The translations under genes and the position numbers were made by a program. Positions 1 to 7,307 of a stretch of 64,000 nucleotides of DNA are shown in pieces; the stretch's first letter is position 1; every line of letters starts with the position of its first letter. The stretch covers positions 1-64,000 of the forward strand of contig FUHX01000067.1 of assembly GCA_900163555.1 (NCBI GenBank). Direction: 5' to 3'. The notes beneath the pieces were generated by a model, which was given only the letters and a program-made list of their open reading frames with translations, made no database searches and was not told the origin of the DNA. This DNA comes from Actinomycetales bacterium JB111 (GTDB lineage Bacteria > Actinomycetota > Actinomycetes > Actinomycetales > Actinomycetaceae).

Positions 1-491
1 CCACCCGGCCCCTGACCGGCCGGACCCGCCCTCCTGGGGCCCGCGTCCGCCGTCGGGCCGCCTTCCCCCGACGACGACGCCCGCGCGATCTCCTCCTCGA
101 GGGCCATCGCGGCCTCGCCGAGCTTCATGGAGCCGGTGACGATGTGCTGCTGGGCGCCGTCGTGCAGGTCGCGCTCGATCCGGCGGCGCTCGACCTCGAA
201 CGCGCCGACGATCTCGCGCCTCGAGGCACGCATCTCCTCCACGCGCCGCGCCCACCCGGGCACGTCCGGCATGTCCTCCGCGATCGGCTTGCGCCGCTCG
301 AGGGCCCTCAGGCCGACCACCGTGCCGACCACGCAGACCAGGTCGAAGGCGACGAGCCACGACAGGAACTCCGGGCCTGCCGCCAGGATGTACGAGCCGG
401 AGGTGATGACGAGGCCGGCCAGCACGCCGAGGGCGACCTGCGCCCAGAACAGTTTCCGGGCGCGCCGCTCGTTCTCGCCGGTTCGTCGCAC
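1..491 (-). CDS. Sensor histidine kinase, NarL/HisKA_3 type (5' part; runs off the left edge)
   Basis: Reading leftwards from a GTG at 491 gives about 163 residues without a stop. Residues 15-35 and 43-63 are two hydrophobic segments that form a short membrane anchor. Next comes the HisKA_3 dimerisation box ERRRIERDLHDGAQQH, with the phospho-accepting His at about residue 110. The remaining residues are Gly/Ser/Pro-rich, and the ATPase domain would lie beyond position 1. Known family: kinases of this type phosphorylate LuxR-type response regulators. The start was chosen because TACCGT lies exactly six bases upstream (forward 498-503), a leaderless layout that recurs across this window. The gene diverges from an FtsX-type ABC exporter, a common pairing in antimicrobial-peptide sensing systems. 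That link is inference, because the response regulator is not visible. Confidence 0.8.
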   Translation of the reverse strand, partial: MRRTGENERRARKLFWAQVALGVLAGLVITSGSYILAAGPEFLSWLVAFDLVCVVGTVVGLRALERRKPIAEDMPDVPGWARRVEEMRASRREIVGAFEVERRRIERDLHDGAQQHIVTGSMKLGEAAMALEEEIARASSSGEGGPTADAGPRRAGPAGQGPG

Positions 492-627
492 GGGCCTACG
501 GTAGCCACGTGCGCGCCGCCGCCGGCCGCCGAGCGCGCGCACCGGGGCAGAAGGTGGTGCCAGCACCACCCCAGCTCGGAACCGGGCACCATGGGCGAAC
601 CGGCGCCGCCGGAGTGAAGTAGAGGAC

Positions 628-1329
628 ATGACACAACAGGCATCCGCGGCAGACCTCGCCGCCAGCTCGCTCACCGTCACCTACGGCCAGGTCCGGGCCC
701 TCGCCGGCGCCTCTGTGGACATCCCCTCCGGGCAGTCGGTCGCGATCATGGGCCCCTCCGGCTCCGGGAAGACCACTCTGCTGCACTGCCTCGCCGGCAT
801 CCGCGTGCCGGACTCGGGCGAGGTGCGGCTCGGCGGGAACCTCGTCTCCGCGATGTCCGACGCCGCGCGCTCGCGCCTGCGCCGCCAGATGCTCGGGTTC
901 GTGTTCCAGGACGGCCAGCTCATCCCCGAGCTGTCCGCCCGCGAGAACGTCGCCCTGCCCCTCATGCTGAACGGGACCGGCCGCCACCAGGCGCTGCGGT
1001 CCGCGGACGGCTGGCTCGACCGCCTCGGTATCGGGCACGCCGCCCGACGCCGCCCCGGCGAGATGTCGGGCGGCCAGGCGCAGCGCGTGGCCGTCGCCCG
1101 CGCCCTCGTGCACAACCCGCAGGTGGTGTTCGCGGACGAGCCGACCGGCGCCCTCGACCAGGCCACGGGACACGAGGTCATGCAGCTGCTCACCACGACC
1201 ACGCGCATGACCGGGACGACCCTCGTCGTCGTCACCCACGACACCAACGTGGCCGGTTGGTGCGAGCGCCTCGTCGAGCTGCGCGACGCCATGATCCACT
1301 CCGACCGGACCCTGGCGGAGACGCGATGA
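628..1329 (+). CDS. ABC transporter ATP-binding protein, MacB/LolD-like
   Basis: This 233-residue protein is a single nucleotide-binding domain. It has a Walker A motif GPSGSGKT at residues 42-49, a Q-loop Gln at 94, the signature SGGQAQR at 147-153, Walker B VVFADE at 166-171, and a switch His in VVTHD. Length and motifs fit the MacB/LolD/FtsE branch, which energises FtsX-type permeases for peptide, lipoprotein or antibiotic efflux. Its stop overlaps the ATG of the permease gene by four bases (ATGA), so the two are translationally coupled. A histidine kinase gene diverges 136 bp upstream. No convincing Shine-Dalgarno sequence precedes the ATG; an AGAGGAC lies very close to it. The substrate is unknown, with bacitracin- or lantibiotic-type peptides the usual guess for this context. 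Confidence 0.93.
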   Translation: MTQQASAADLAASSLTVTYGQVRALAGASVDIPSGQSVAIMGPSGSGKTTLLHCLAGIRVPDSGEVRLGGNLVSAMSDAARSRLRRQMLGFVFQDGQLIPELSARENVALPLMLNGTGRHQALRSADGWLDRLGIGHAARRRPGEMSGGQAQRVAVARALVHNPQVVFADEPTGALDQATGHEVMQLLTTTTRMTGTTLVVVTHDTNVAGWCERLVELRDAMIHSDRTLAETR

Positions 1330-2720
1330 GCACCACGATGGCCCTCGCGCCCCGGCTCGCGATGTCCCGCATGCGCGGCGGCAAGGGCGGTGCGACGCTC
1401 GACGTCCTCGCCGTCGTCGCGTTCGCCGTCAGCTCGCTGCTCACCCTCACGGTCGTCGGCGGCACCTGGATGTTCGTCTCGCGCATGAACGACCAGCCGC
1501 AGGCGGTCCTGGAGGCGCTTCAGATGCCGCCCGAGTACTTCCAGTCCCAGCTCACGATGTACGTCGTGCTCGCCGCGATCGCCTGCGCGCTGCTCGTGGT
1601 CCCCGTGCTCGGCCTCGGCGCGGCCGCGGCCCGCCTCGGCGCGCGCGGCCGGTCCCGTCGGCTCGCCGCCCTCCGCCTCATCGGCATGACGGGTTCGCAG
1701 GTCGTCCGGCTCTCCATCGTCGAGACGGCCGTGCAGGCCGTCGTCGGCTCGCTCATCGGCCTCGGCCTGTGGCTCCTCACGCTCCCGCTCTGGACGGCGA
1801 TGTCGTTCCAGGGCGTGCGGATCGGCGCCGGCGAGATGCTCGCGCCGTGGTGGCTCGTCGCCCTCGCGGTCCTCGTGCTCCTCCTGCTCGCCGTTCTCTC
1901 GACGATCGTCGGCCTGCGGCGCGTGCGGATCAGCCCGCTCGGAGTGGCCGCGAACCAGGTGCCGCCCCGCCTCAAGGCCTGGCGCCTCGTGCTGATCCTC
2001 GTGGTGGTCGGCATCTTCGCCCTGCTCGCCAACTCGTTCCTCGACATCATCGAGAGCTCCGAGCTCATCGGGTACGGCCTGCTGTTCGGCATGATGATGC
2101 TCGTCATCGGCGCGCTGAACCTCGTGGGCCCATGGGTCCTGCAGCTCATCGCCCGGCCGCTGGCCGCCACGTCCAGCGTGCCGCGACTGCTGGCGGCGCG
2201 GCGCATCGTGGACGACCCGCGCGCCGCGTGGCGCAACGTCTCCGGCGTCGCCCTGCTCGCGATGATCGCCACCTTCGCGACGATCCAGCCGACCGGCATG
2301 AGCAGCGAGTTCGCCTCCGACCGCATCCTCATGGCGGACACCCAGGCCGGGGTGACGATCACCCTCGCGGTCGGCCTCGTCGTCGCCGCCACGTCCACGC
2401 TCATCAACCAGGCATCGACCGTGGTGGACCGCGCCGAGGAGTCCGTCGCCCTCGACCGGGCCGGCACCCCCCGCGGGGTCTTCGCCGCGATCCGACGCCA
2501 CCAGGTGCTCGTGCCCCTCGTGGTCACGCTCGCGATCTCCGTGGCCGTCGGGGCGCTGCTCGCCTCGCCGTTCTTCTCAGTCTCCGAGTCGAGCGCGTCC
2601 GGCCCGATGGTCCTCGGCGGGACGATCGTCCTCGGGCTCGTGCTGTCTCTCGCGGCAGCGGAGGCGTGCCGCCCCCTCCAGCGCCGGGTGCTGCGCGAGC
2701 AGGTCCGCCGCAACGACTGA
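1326..2720 (+). CDS. FtsX-like ABC transporter permease
   Basis: This 464-residue membrane protein begins at the ATG that overlaps the stop of the ATP-binding gene. Hydropathy by eye suggests about ten membrane segments in two FtsX-like halves, including stretches near residues 24-46, 78-102, 133-157, 178-200, 218-238 and 243-266, with more in the C-terminal half around 300, 345, 400 and 435. The first half carries the typical FtsX region with the conserved LRLIGMTGSQV sequence, where the permease normally contacts the ATPase. The large extracellular domain found in MacB is absent, so it resembles BceB/YtrF-like or duplicated FtsX permeases more than true MacB. A strong terminator follows. 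Confidence 0.88.
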   Translation: MSTTMALAPRLAMSRMRGGKGGATLDVLAVVAFAVSSLLTLTVVGGTWMFVSRMNDQPQAVLEALQMPPEYFQSQLTMYVVLAAIACALLVVPVLGLGAAAARLGARGRSRRLAALRLIGMTGSQVVRLSIVETAVQAVVGSLIGLGLWLLTLPLWTAMSFQGVRIGAGEMLAPWWLVALAVLVLLLLAVLSTIVGLRRVRISPLGVAANQVPPRLKAWRLVLILVVVGIFALLANSFLDIIESSELIGYGLLFGMMMLVIGALNLVGPWVLQLIARPLAATSSVPRLLAARRIVDDPRAAWRNVSGVALLAMIATFATIQPTGMSSEFASDRILMADTQAGVTITLAVGLVVAATSTLINQASTVVDRAEESVALDRAGTPRGVFAAIRRHQVLVPLVVTLAISVAVGALLASPFFSVSESSASGPMVLGGTIVLGLVLSLAAAEACRPLQRRVLREQVRRND

Positions 2721-2737
2721 CCGCAGGCGGACCACCG

Positions 2738-2778
2738 AAGGCCTCCCCACCCCCGTCGCACCGGGGTGGGGAGGCCTT
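2738..2778 (+). terminator. Terminator after the FtsX-type ABC operon
   Basis: A perfect 16-bp stem (2738-2753 with 2763-2778, arms AAGGCCTCCCCACCCC and its complement) closes a 9-nt loop. It begins 17 nt after the permease stop. No T-run follows, as is usual in high-GC actinobacteria. Confidence 0.85.
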
Positions 2779-2796
2779 CCCCCGTGAGAACTCCCG

Positions 2797-2806
2797 GGGG
2801 TACCCC
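2797..2806. promoter_or_regulatory. GGGGTACCCC palindrome upstream of the first PepSY-like lipoprotein
   Basis: This perfect 10-bp palindrome is centred 46 bp before the ATG at 2848. The predicted -10 box TAACGT (2836-2841) sits exactly six bases before that ATG. The same palindrome occurs at 15773-15782, at the same distance (within one base) from a paralogous gene. The position just upstream of the -35 region suits an activator site. The protein that binds it is unknown. Confidence 0.5.
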
Positions 2807-2847
2807 GGCCCATCGACGGCACGGGATCCCGCCCCTAACGTCGCCTC

Positions 2848-3723
2848 ATGACCACCAACGGCCCCGCCCCCGCCACCGCAGCCGGCCGCGTTGCCCGACG
2901 CCGCGGAATCCTCGCCCCCGCCCTGCTCGCCGTCCTCGCCCTCGGTCTCGGGGCGTGCGCCGGCCAGGACCCGATCCCGCCGCTCGACCCGCACGGCCAG
3001 GGCTCCCCCGACGGTCCCGGGATCGACCTCCCGACGACGGACGAGGGCCTCGCGTACGACGCCGAGACCCTGCAGAGCGTCGACGACGAGATCGAGCGAT
3101 TCTCCGACGACACCGCCGGCCTCACGCTCGAGGACGTCCGCATGCTGCAGGCCAGCACGCTCGACAACCTGGTGCCGACGCCCGAGCTCGTCGTCGGGAT
3201 CGAGCCCTTCGACGAGTACGACTCCGAGTGGGAGACCTGGGCGCTCGGCGACGGGTTCATGACGAGCGCGACGTTCGACAGCGACATGGCGACGCTCCTC
3301 GACGAGGAGACCTTCTCGCTCGACGTCCGCGACGCGGAGGACCAGGAGGCGTTCGAGGTCCTGGACGTCTGGCAGGTGTCGGTCGAGCAGGCCGCCGAGA
3401 CGGCGCTCCCCCTCGCGCCCGGCGAGATCCTCGCGATCCTGCCCCCCGACGACGCCGCGACGGTCGTGCTCGTGGTCATCCGACAGGAGGACGGGACCAT
3501 GGCCCGCGTCGCCATCGACTCCGTCACCGGCGAGCCGATCAACGTGGTGAGCGTCGACGACGGCACGTCCGGGGGCATCATCGAGGACGAGCAGTACCCG
3601 GACGACGACGCTGACGACCGCTACGACTCGGACGAGGACTCCGAGGTTCCCCCGCCGTGCAGCTGCGAGGACCCGCTGCCCGGCGGCGAGGCCGACTCCG
3701 CCGTCACCGGCACGCTCGCCTGA
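2848..3723 (+). CDS. Lipoprotein with a C-terminal PepSY-like domain (paralogue 1)
   Basis: A 291-residue exported lipoprotein. A basic N-terminus is followed by a hydrophobic stretch ending in a lipobox LGAC, with the lipidated Cys at about 37. The mature part is very acidic. Around residues 170-235 it has the PepSY-like pattern: VSVEQAAETAL, then a PGEIL turn, then two strands ending RVAIDSVTGEPINVV. After this domain there is a 55-residue Asp/Glu/Pro-rich tail containing a CSC. PepSY domains are thought to be inhibitory or ligand-binding modules at the cell surface; the function here is unknown. The next gene is a paralogue 19 bp away, and a third copy lies at 15825. The start is supported by TAACGT-N6-ATG (leaderless). 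PepSY membership is my reading of the pattern and has not been tested by profile search. Confidence 0.75.
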   Translation: MTTNGPAPATAAGRVARRRGILAPALLAVLALGLGACAGQDPIPPLDPHGQGSPDGPGIDLPTTDEGLAYDAETLQSVDDEIERFSDDTAGLTLEDVRMLQASTLDNLVPTPELVVGIEPFDEYDSEWETWALGDGFMTSATFDSDMATLLDEETFSLDVRDAEDQEAFEVLDVWQVSVEQAAETALPLAPGEILAILPPDDAATVVLVVIRQEDGTMARVAIDSVTGEPINVVSVDDGTSGGIIEDEQYPDDDADDRYDSDEDSEVPPPCSCEDPLPGGEADSAVTGTLA

Positions 3724-3742
3724 TCGCGGACAGCGTCACGCC

Positions 3743-4483
3743 ATGACCTCTCGCACAGACTCGACCAACCGGCTCGTCCGCCGCCGCATCGCCGCCCCCG
3801 CCCTCCTCGCGGTGCTCGCCCTCGGCGTCGGGGCGTGCTCCGGCCAGGACCCCGTCGCCCCCGGCGGTGGTGGCGGCGGCGGGACCGCGGGTCCCGACAC
3901 CGAGATCCCGACGACGGACGAGGGGCTCGCCTACGACGCCGACGTCCTGCAGAGCATCGACGCCGACATCCTCTCCATTCCCGACGACGTCGTCGGCCTC
4001 ACGCTCGAGGACGTCCGCCACCTCCAGGCCAGCACCCTGGACAACGTGGACCCGGCTCCCGAGCTCGTGATCATGTTCGAGCCGGGAGCCCTGTACAACG
4101 AGGAGTGGGACGCCTACGCGGTGGGCGACGGGCAGCTGACCTTCGCCTCGTTCGAGGACGACATGGAGACTCTCCGGACGTCGTCCTCGAACCCGCTCGA
4201 CGACAGCGGCGGCTTCACGGACGAGGAGATCGAGTTCCTCGAGTCCTGGCAGGTCTCGATCGAGGAGGCCACCGAGATCGCCCTGCCGATCGCCCCCGGC
4301 GAGGTGCTCACGATCCGCCCCTCGGCCGACCCGTCGCCCCTCATGTTCGTCGTCGTCCGGCAGGAGGACGGCTCCGTCGTCCGCGTCGCCATCGACTCCG
4401 CCACGGGTGAGGTCGTCAACGTCGTCGAGCCCTCTGCCGCCGCGGGCGACGAACCCGCGAGCGACACAGTCCCGAGCAGCTAG
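3743..4483 (+). CDS. Lipoprotein with a C-terminal PepSY-like domain (paralogue 2)
   Basis: A 246-residue paralogue of the preceding gene. It shares the lead-in TTDEGLAYDA, the block GLTLEDVR-LQASTLDN, and the PepSY-like C-terminus (VSIEEATEIALPIAPGEVL to RVAIDSATGEVVNVV). The signal peptide ends at a lipobox VGAC with Cys at about 32, followed by a Gly-rich linker. It lacks the long acidic tail of paralogue 1. The 19-bp gap implies co-transcription from the promoter before 2848. High identity in both the signal region and the domain indicates a recent tandem duplication. Function unknown; cell-surface lipoprotein by its signal. Confidence 0.75.
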   Translation: MTSRTDSTNRLVRRRIAAPALLAVLALGVGACSGQDPVAPGGGGGGGTAGPDTEIPTTDEGLAYDADVLQSIDADILSIPDDVVGLTLEDVRHLQASTLDNVDPAPELVIMFEPGALYNEEWDAYAVGDGQLTFASFEDDMETLRTSSSNPLDDSGGFTDEEIEFLESWQVSIEEATEIALPIAPGEVLTIRPSADPSPLMFVVVRQEDGSVVRVAIDSATGEVVNVVEPSAAAGDEPASDTVPSS

Positions 4484-4487
4484 CAGA

Positions 4488-4511
4488 CCCCGGTCGGGGC
4501 ACCGACCGGGG
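4488..4511. terminator. Bidirectional terminator between lipoprotein 2 and the SDR gene
   Basis: A 10-bp perfect stem CCCCGGTCGG/CCGACCGGGG (4488-4497 with 4502-4511) has a 4-nt loop. It sits in the 40-bp gap between two convergent genes. Confidence 0.75.
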
Positions 4512-4523
4512 AGCCGTCCGGGC

Positions 4524-5309
4524 CTACCTCTCGCGGTGGACGACCGTGTTGGAGGCCTGGGCGCGCGGCCTGATCACGACCTCGTCGAGGTTCACGTGGT
4601 CCGGCAGCGTGAGGGAGAACGTGATGACCTCGGCGCAGTCGTCCGCGGTCAGCGGTTCGGCCACGCCGGCGTACACCTCCGCCGCCGCCTCGGCGTCGCC
4701 GCGGTAGCGGTTGAGGGAGAACTCCTCGGTCTCCACCAGGCCCGGCCGGATCTCGATGACCCGGATCGGCTCCCCCACCAGCTCCAGGCGGAGCGTCGCC
4801 GGGATCATCCGCTCGGCGTGCTTGGCGGCCGTGTACCCGGCACCGCCCGGGTAGGGGGCGATCGCCGCCGTCGAGGTGAGCACGAGGATGTCGCCGCCAC
4901 CGTCGGCCCGCAGGTGGCCGAGCAGCGCCTGGGTGAGCCGGAGCGTGGAGAGCACGTTGATGTCGTACATCCGCGACCAGTCCTCGGCCCGTCCGTCCTC
5001 GACCCGGTCCGCGCCGATGGCGCCGCCGGCGATGTGGACGAGCGACTTCAGCGGTCCGAGCGACCGGGCGTGGTCCGCGAGCGCCGCGACCTGCGCGTCG
5101 TTCGTCAGGTCCGCGGCGAACGTGTCGCACGCCGTCTCCTCGGCGAGCGCCGCAAGGCGGTCCTCCCGGCGCGCCGAGGCGAGCACGCGGTAGCCCGCAC
5201 GGACGAGGCGCCGGACGGTCGCCCGTCCGATACCGGTGGACGCGCCCGTCACGAGGGCGCGGGGGGCGTCGTCGGGCGTGGATGCGGCTGGGGTCGGGTC
5301 GGTCGTCAT
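4524..5309 (-). CDS. SDR-family NAD(P)-dependent oxidoreductase
   Basis: A 261-residue classical short-chain dehydrogenase/reductase. The cofactor-binding motif TGASTGIG is at residues 21-28, with Asn118 in the NAG-like region, catalytic Ser146, and the YxxxK pair Tyr159/Lys163 (GYTAAK). The sequence IEIRPGLVETEEFS after the active site is typical of the YdfG/serine-3-dehydrogenase-like branch, which acts on hydroxy acids or aldehydes. The substrate cannot be fixed here. The ATG at 5309 is preferred because CATGAT lies exactly six bases upstream (leaderless); a longer frame upstream lacks support. A 15-bp palindrome (5311-5325) covers the start-proximal promoter. It is divergent from proC. 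Confidence 0.88.
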   Translation of the reverse strand: MTTDPTPAASTPDDAPRALVTGASTGIGRATVRRLVRAGYRVLASARREDRLAALAEETACDTFAADLTNDAQVAALADHARSLGPLKSLVHIAGGAIGADRVEDGRAEDWSRMYDINVLSTLRLTQALLGHLRADGGGDILVLTSTAAIAPYPGGAGYTAAKHAERMIPATLRLELVGEPIRVIEIRPGLVETEEFSLNRYRGDAEAAAEVYAGVAEPLTADDCAEVITFSLTLPDHVNLDEVVIRPRAQASNTVVHRER

Positions 5310-5310
5310 G

Positions 5311-5325
5311 GGACCATCATGGTCC
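5311..5325. promoter_or_regulatory. 15-bp palindrome over the SDR promoter
   Basis: GGACCA-TCA-TGGTCC is a perfect 6+6 palindrome that covers the predicted -10 box and start region of the SDR gene, in the 101-bp gap shared with divergent proC. It is a possible repressor site; the regulator is unknown. Confidence 0.35.
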
Positions 5326-5410
5326 GCACGTGGCCAGTCGGCCACGGCCGGCACGATCCACGGCACGCACGGCCTGCGTCCCGCAGGCACCACACGGAAG
5401 GGTCCGCACC

Positions 5411-6229
5411 ATGCGCATCGGCTTCATCGGCTCTGGGGCGATGGCCTCCGCCATCGCGAAGGGCGTGGCCGCGAGGCGCGCGGACGCCGACGTGCTGGTC
5501 ACCGACATCAACGCCGACGCGGCAGACGCGCTCGCCCGCTCCGTAGGTGGGAGCGCCGTGGCCGACGCGAGCGCGCTCGTCCGCGAGGTGGGCGGGGAGG
5601 GCCTCGTCGTCCTTGCCGTCAAGCCGCACGTGATCGTCTCCGTGCTGTCCGCTGCCCGCGAGGCGCTGGCAGAGGTCGGCGTGCCGGTCGTGTCGATCGC
5701 CGCCGGCATCTCGCTCGCGACGATCGACGCCGCGCTGCCCGACGGCCACCCGGCCGTGCGGGTCATGCCGAACGTCGCCGCCCAGGTGGGCGTCGGCGCG
5801 GCCGCGGTGTGCGGGAACGACGCGTCGACGGACGCACACGTGGACGCCGTCGTCGAGCTGTTCGAGGCGGTCGGGACGGCCGAGCGCCTGGAGGAGAAGC
5901 ACTTCGGGGCGTTCACGGCACTGGCCGGATCCTCCCCCGCGTTCGTGTTCGAGTTCATCGACTCCCTCGCCCGCGCCGGCGTGGCGGCCGGGCTGCCGAA
6001 GGCCCAGTCGGTGCGGATCGCGGCGCAGGCCGTGGCCGGCTCCGGCACGCTCGCGCGGGACCTCTTCGCCGAGGGGGTCAGCCCGCAGGACCTCGTCGAC
6101 CGCGTGTGCTCCCCCGGCGGCACGACGGTCGCCGGCATGGTCGCGCTCGACGAGGCCGGTTTCTCCACCGCGGTCGTCCGCGGCGCGCGTGCCGTCATGG
6201 CCCGCAACGAGGAGCTGTCCGGGGACTGA
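5411..6229 (+). CDS. proC: Pyrroline-5-carboxylate reductase
   Basis: A 272-residue enzyme catalysing the NAD(P)H-dependent reduction of 1-pyrroline-5-carboxylate to proline, the last step of proline biosynthesis (cytoplasmic). The N-terminal Rossmann motif IGFIGSGAMASAI covers residues 2-14. The C-terminal helical domain has the family signature [22 protein letters not shown], and SPGGTTVAGMVALDEAGF near the end. Length is normal for the family. The ATG at 5411 opens directly with the Rossmann strand. It stands alone, divergent from an SDR gene and convergent with rbsK. Confidence 0.95.
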   Translation: MRIGFIGSGAMASAIAKGVAARRADADVLVTDINADAADALARSVGGSAVADASALVREVGGEGLVVLAVKPHVIVSVLSAAREALAEVGVPVVSIAAGISLATIDAALPDGHPAVRVMPNVAAQVGVGAAAVCGNDASTDAHVDAVVELFEAVGTAERLEEKHFGAFTALAGSSPAFVFEFIDSLARAGVAAGLPKAQSVRIAAQAVAGSGTLARDLFAEGVSPQDLVDRVCSPGGTTVAGMVALDEAGFSTAVVRGARAVMARNEELSGD

Positions 6230-6238
6230 CCCCGGCCT

Positions 6239-6256
6239 CGCGGGCCTGGGCCCGCG
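6239..6256. terminator. Probable terminator between proC and rbsK
   Basis: CGCGGGCC/GGCCCGCG forms an 8-bp GC-only stem with a tiny loop, 9 nt after the proC stop and 26 nt beyond the convergent rbsK stop. It is followed by short GTCAGTCGTC direct repeats (6261-6295). Confidence 0.5.
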
Positions 6257-6282
6257 GGCCGTCAGTCGTCAGTCGTCCGCCG

Positions 6283-7170
6283 TCAGTCGTCCAGGAGGGC
6301 GTCCACCTGGTCGGCCGTCGGCATCCCGACCGTCGCCCCGAGCGCGCCGACGGACACCGCGCCGGCAGCGACCGCGCGCCGCACCGCCGCCTCCGTCGAC
6401 TCCCCGCGCGCGAGGGCCTCGGCGAGCGCGCCGACGAACGTGTCCCCCGCGCCGGTGGTGTCCACGACCTCGACGCGCGGCGCCGACACGTCCACCGGGT
6501 CCGCGCCGCGGGCGAGCACGCGCGCGCCCGTGCCGCCGAGCGTGAGGACGACCGTGGCCGGCAGGTCGGCCGAGTCCGAGCCGAAGGTCGCGTCGCCGCC
6601 GAGCATCCCGTACTCGATCTCGTTGACCACGAGGACGTCGGTGCGGGCGAGAACCTCCGGGGACACGGTCGACGCGGGCGCGGCGTTGAGGATGGTCGTC
6701 CCCTGCGCCGCCGCGAAGGCCGCGGCCACGACCGCCTGCGGCACCTCCAGCTGGCAGACCACGACGTCGGCCGCGGCGATCACCTCCGCGGCCCGCTGGA
6801 CGTCCGCCGCCGTCATGGCCGCGTTCGCCCCGCCGACGACGACGATCGAGTTCTCGCCCGACCCGTCGACCATGACGATGGCCTGGCCGGTCGGTACGGA
6901 CGACTCCGCCACCACGTGGTCGATGCCGACGCCCGCGGCCGCCAGCGTCCGGCGGGCCCGCTCGCCGGGCTCGTCCAGGCCGGTGCGGCCGACGAACTGG
7001 ACCGACGCGCCGAGACGCGCGGCCGCCGTCGCCTGGTTGGCGCCCTTCCCGCCGATGAGGTTCTCGATGCCCGTGGCCGCGAGGGTCTCCCCCGGCTGCG
7101 GCAGGGTGTCCATGGACAGCACGAGATCGGCGTTCACCGATCCCACGACGACGACGTTCCCACCAGTCAT
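6283..7170 (-). CDS. rbsK: Ribokinase (PfkB family)
   Basis: A 295-residue PfkB-family sugar kinase that phosphorylates ribose at O5 for entry into the pentose phosphate pathway. Visible signatures are the N-terminal GSVNADLVLSMDTLPQPGET, PfkB motif 1 IGGKGANQA near residues 40-48, and motif 2 DTTGAGDTFVGAL in the C-terminal third, where the second Asp is the catalytic base. Asn-Glu (VNEIEY) in the middle is typical of ribokinases. The ATG at 7170 is preferred over the GTG two codons earlier because GAGGAAGAGG is spaced 7 nt from it. No ribose transporter or rbsD is adjacent, so a role in nucleoside or ribose salvage is inferred. Confidence 0.9.
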   Translation of the reverse strand: MTGGNVVVVGSVNADLVLSMDTLPQPGETLAATGIENLIGGKGANQATAAARLGASVQFVGRTGLDEPGERARRTLAAAGVGIDHVVAESSVPTGQAIVMVDGSGENSIVVVGGANAAMTAADVQRAAEVIAAADVVVCQLEVPQAVVAAAFAAAQGTTILNAAPASTVSPEVLARTDVLVVNEIEYGMLGGDATFGSDSADLPATVVLTLGGTGARVLARGADPVDVSAPRVEVVDTTGAGDTFVGALAEALARGESTEAAVRRAVAAGAVSVGALGATVGMPTADQVDALLDD

Positions 7171-7307
7171 GCCCACGCCTCTTCCTCGCTCACGTTCCCG
7201 CGGGCGCAGCGGCGCCCCGGCTCACCGTCGTCCGGACACTACACGTGGCCGGGAACGGTGCACCGGGGCGGGCATCGCCGTCGGGGGCGGACTCAGGCGG
7301 GTCCGTC

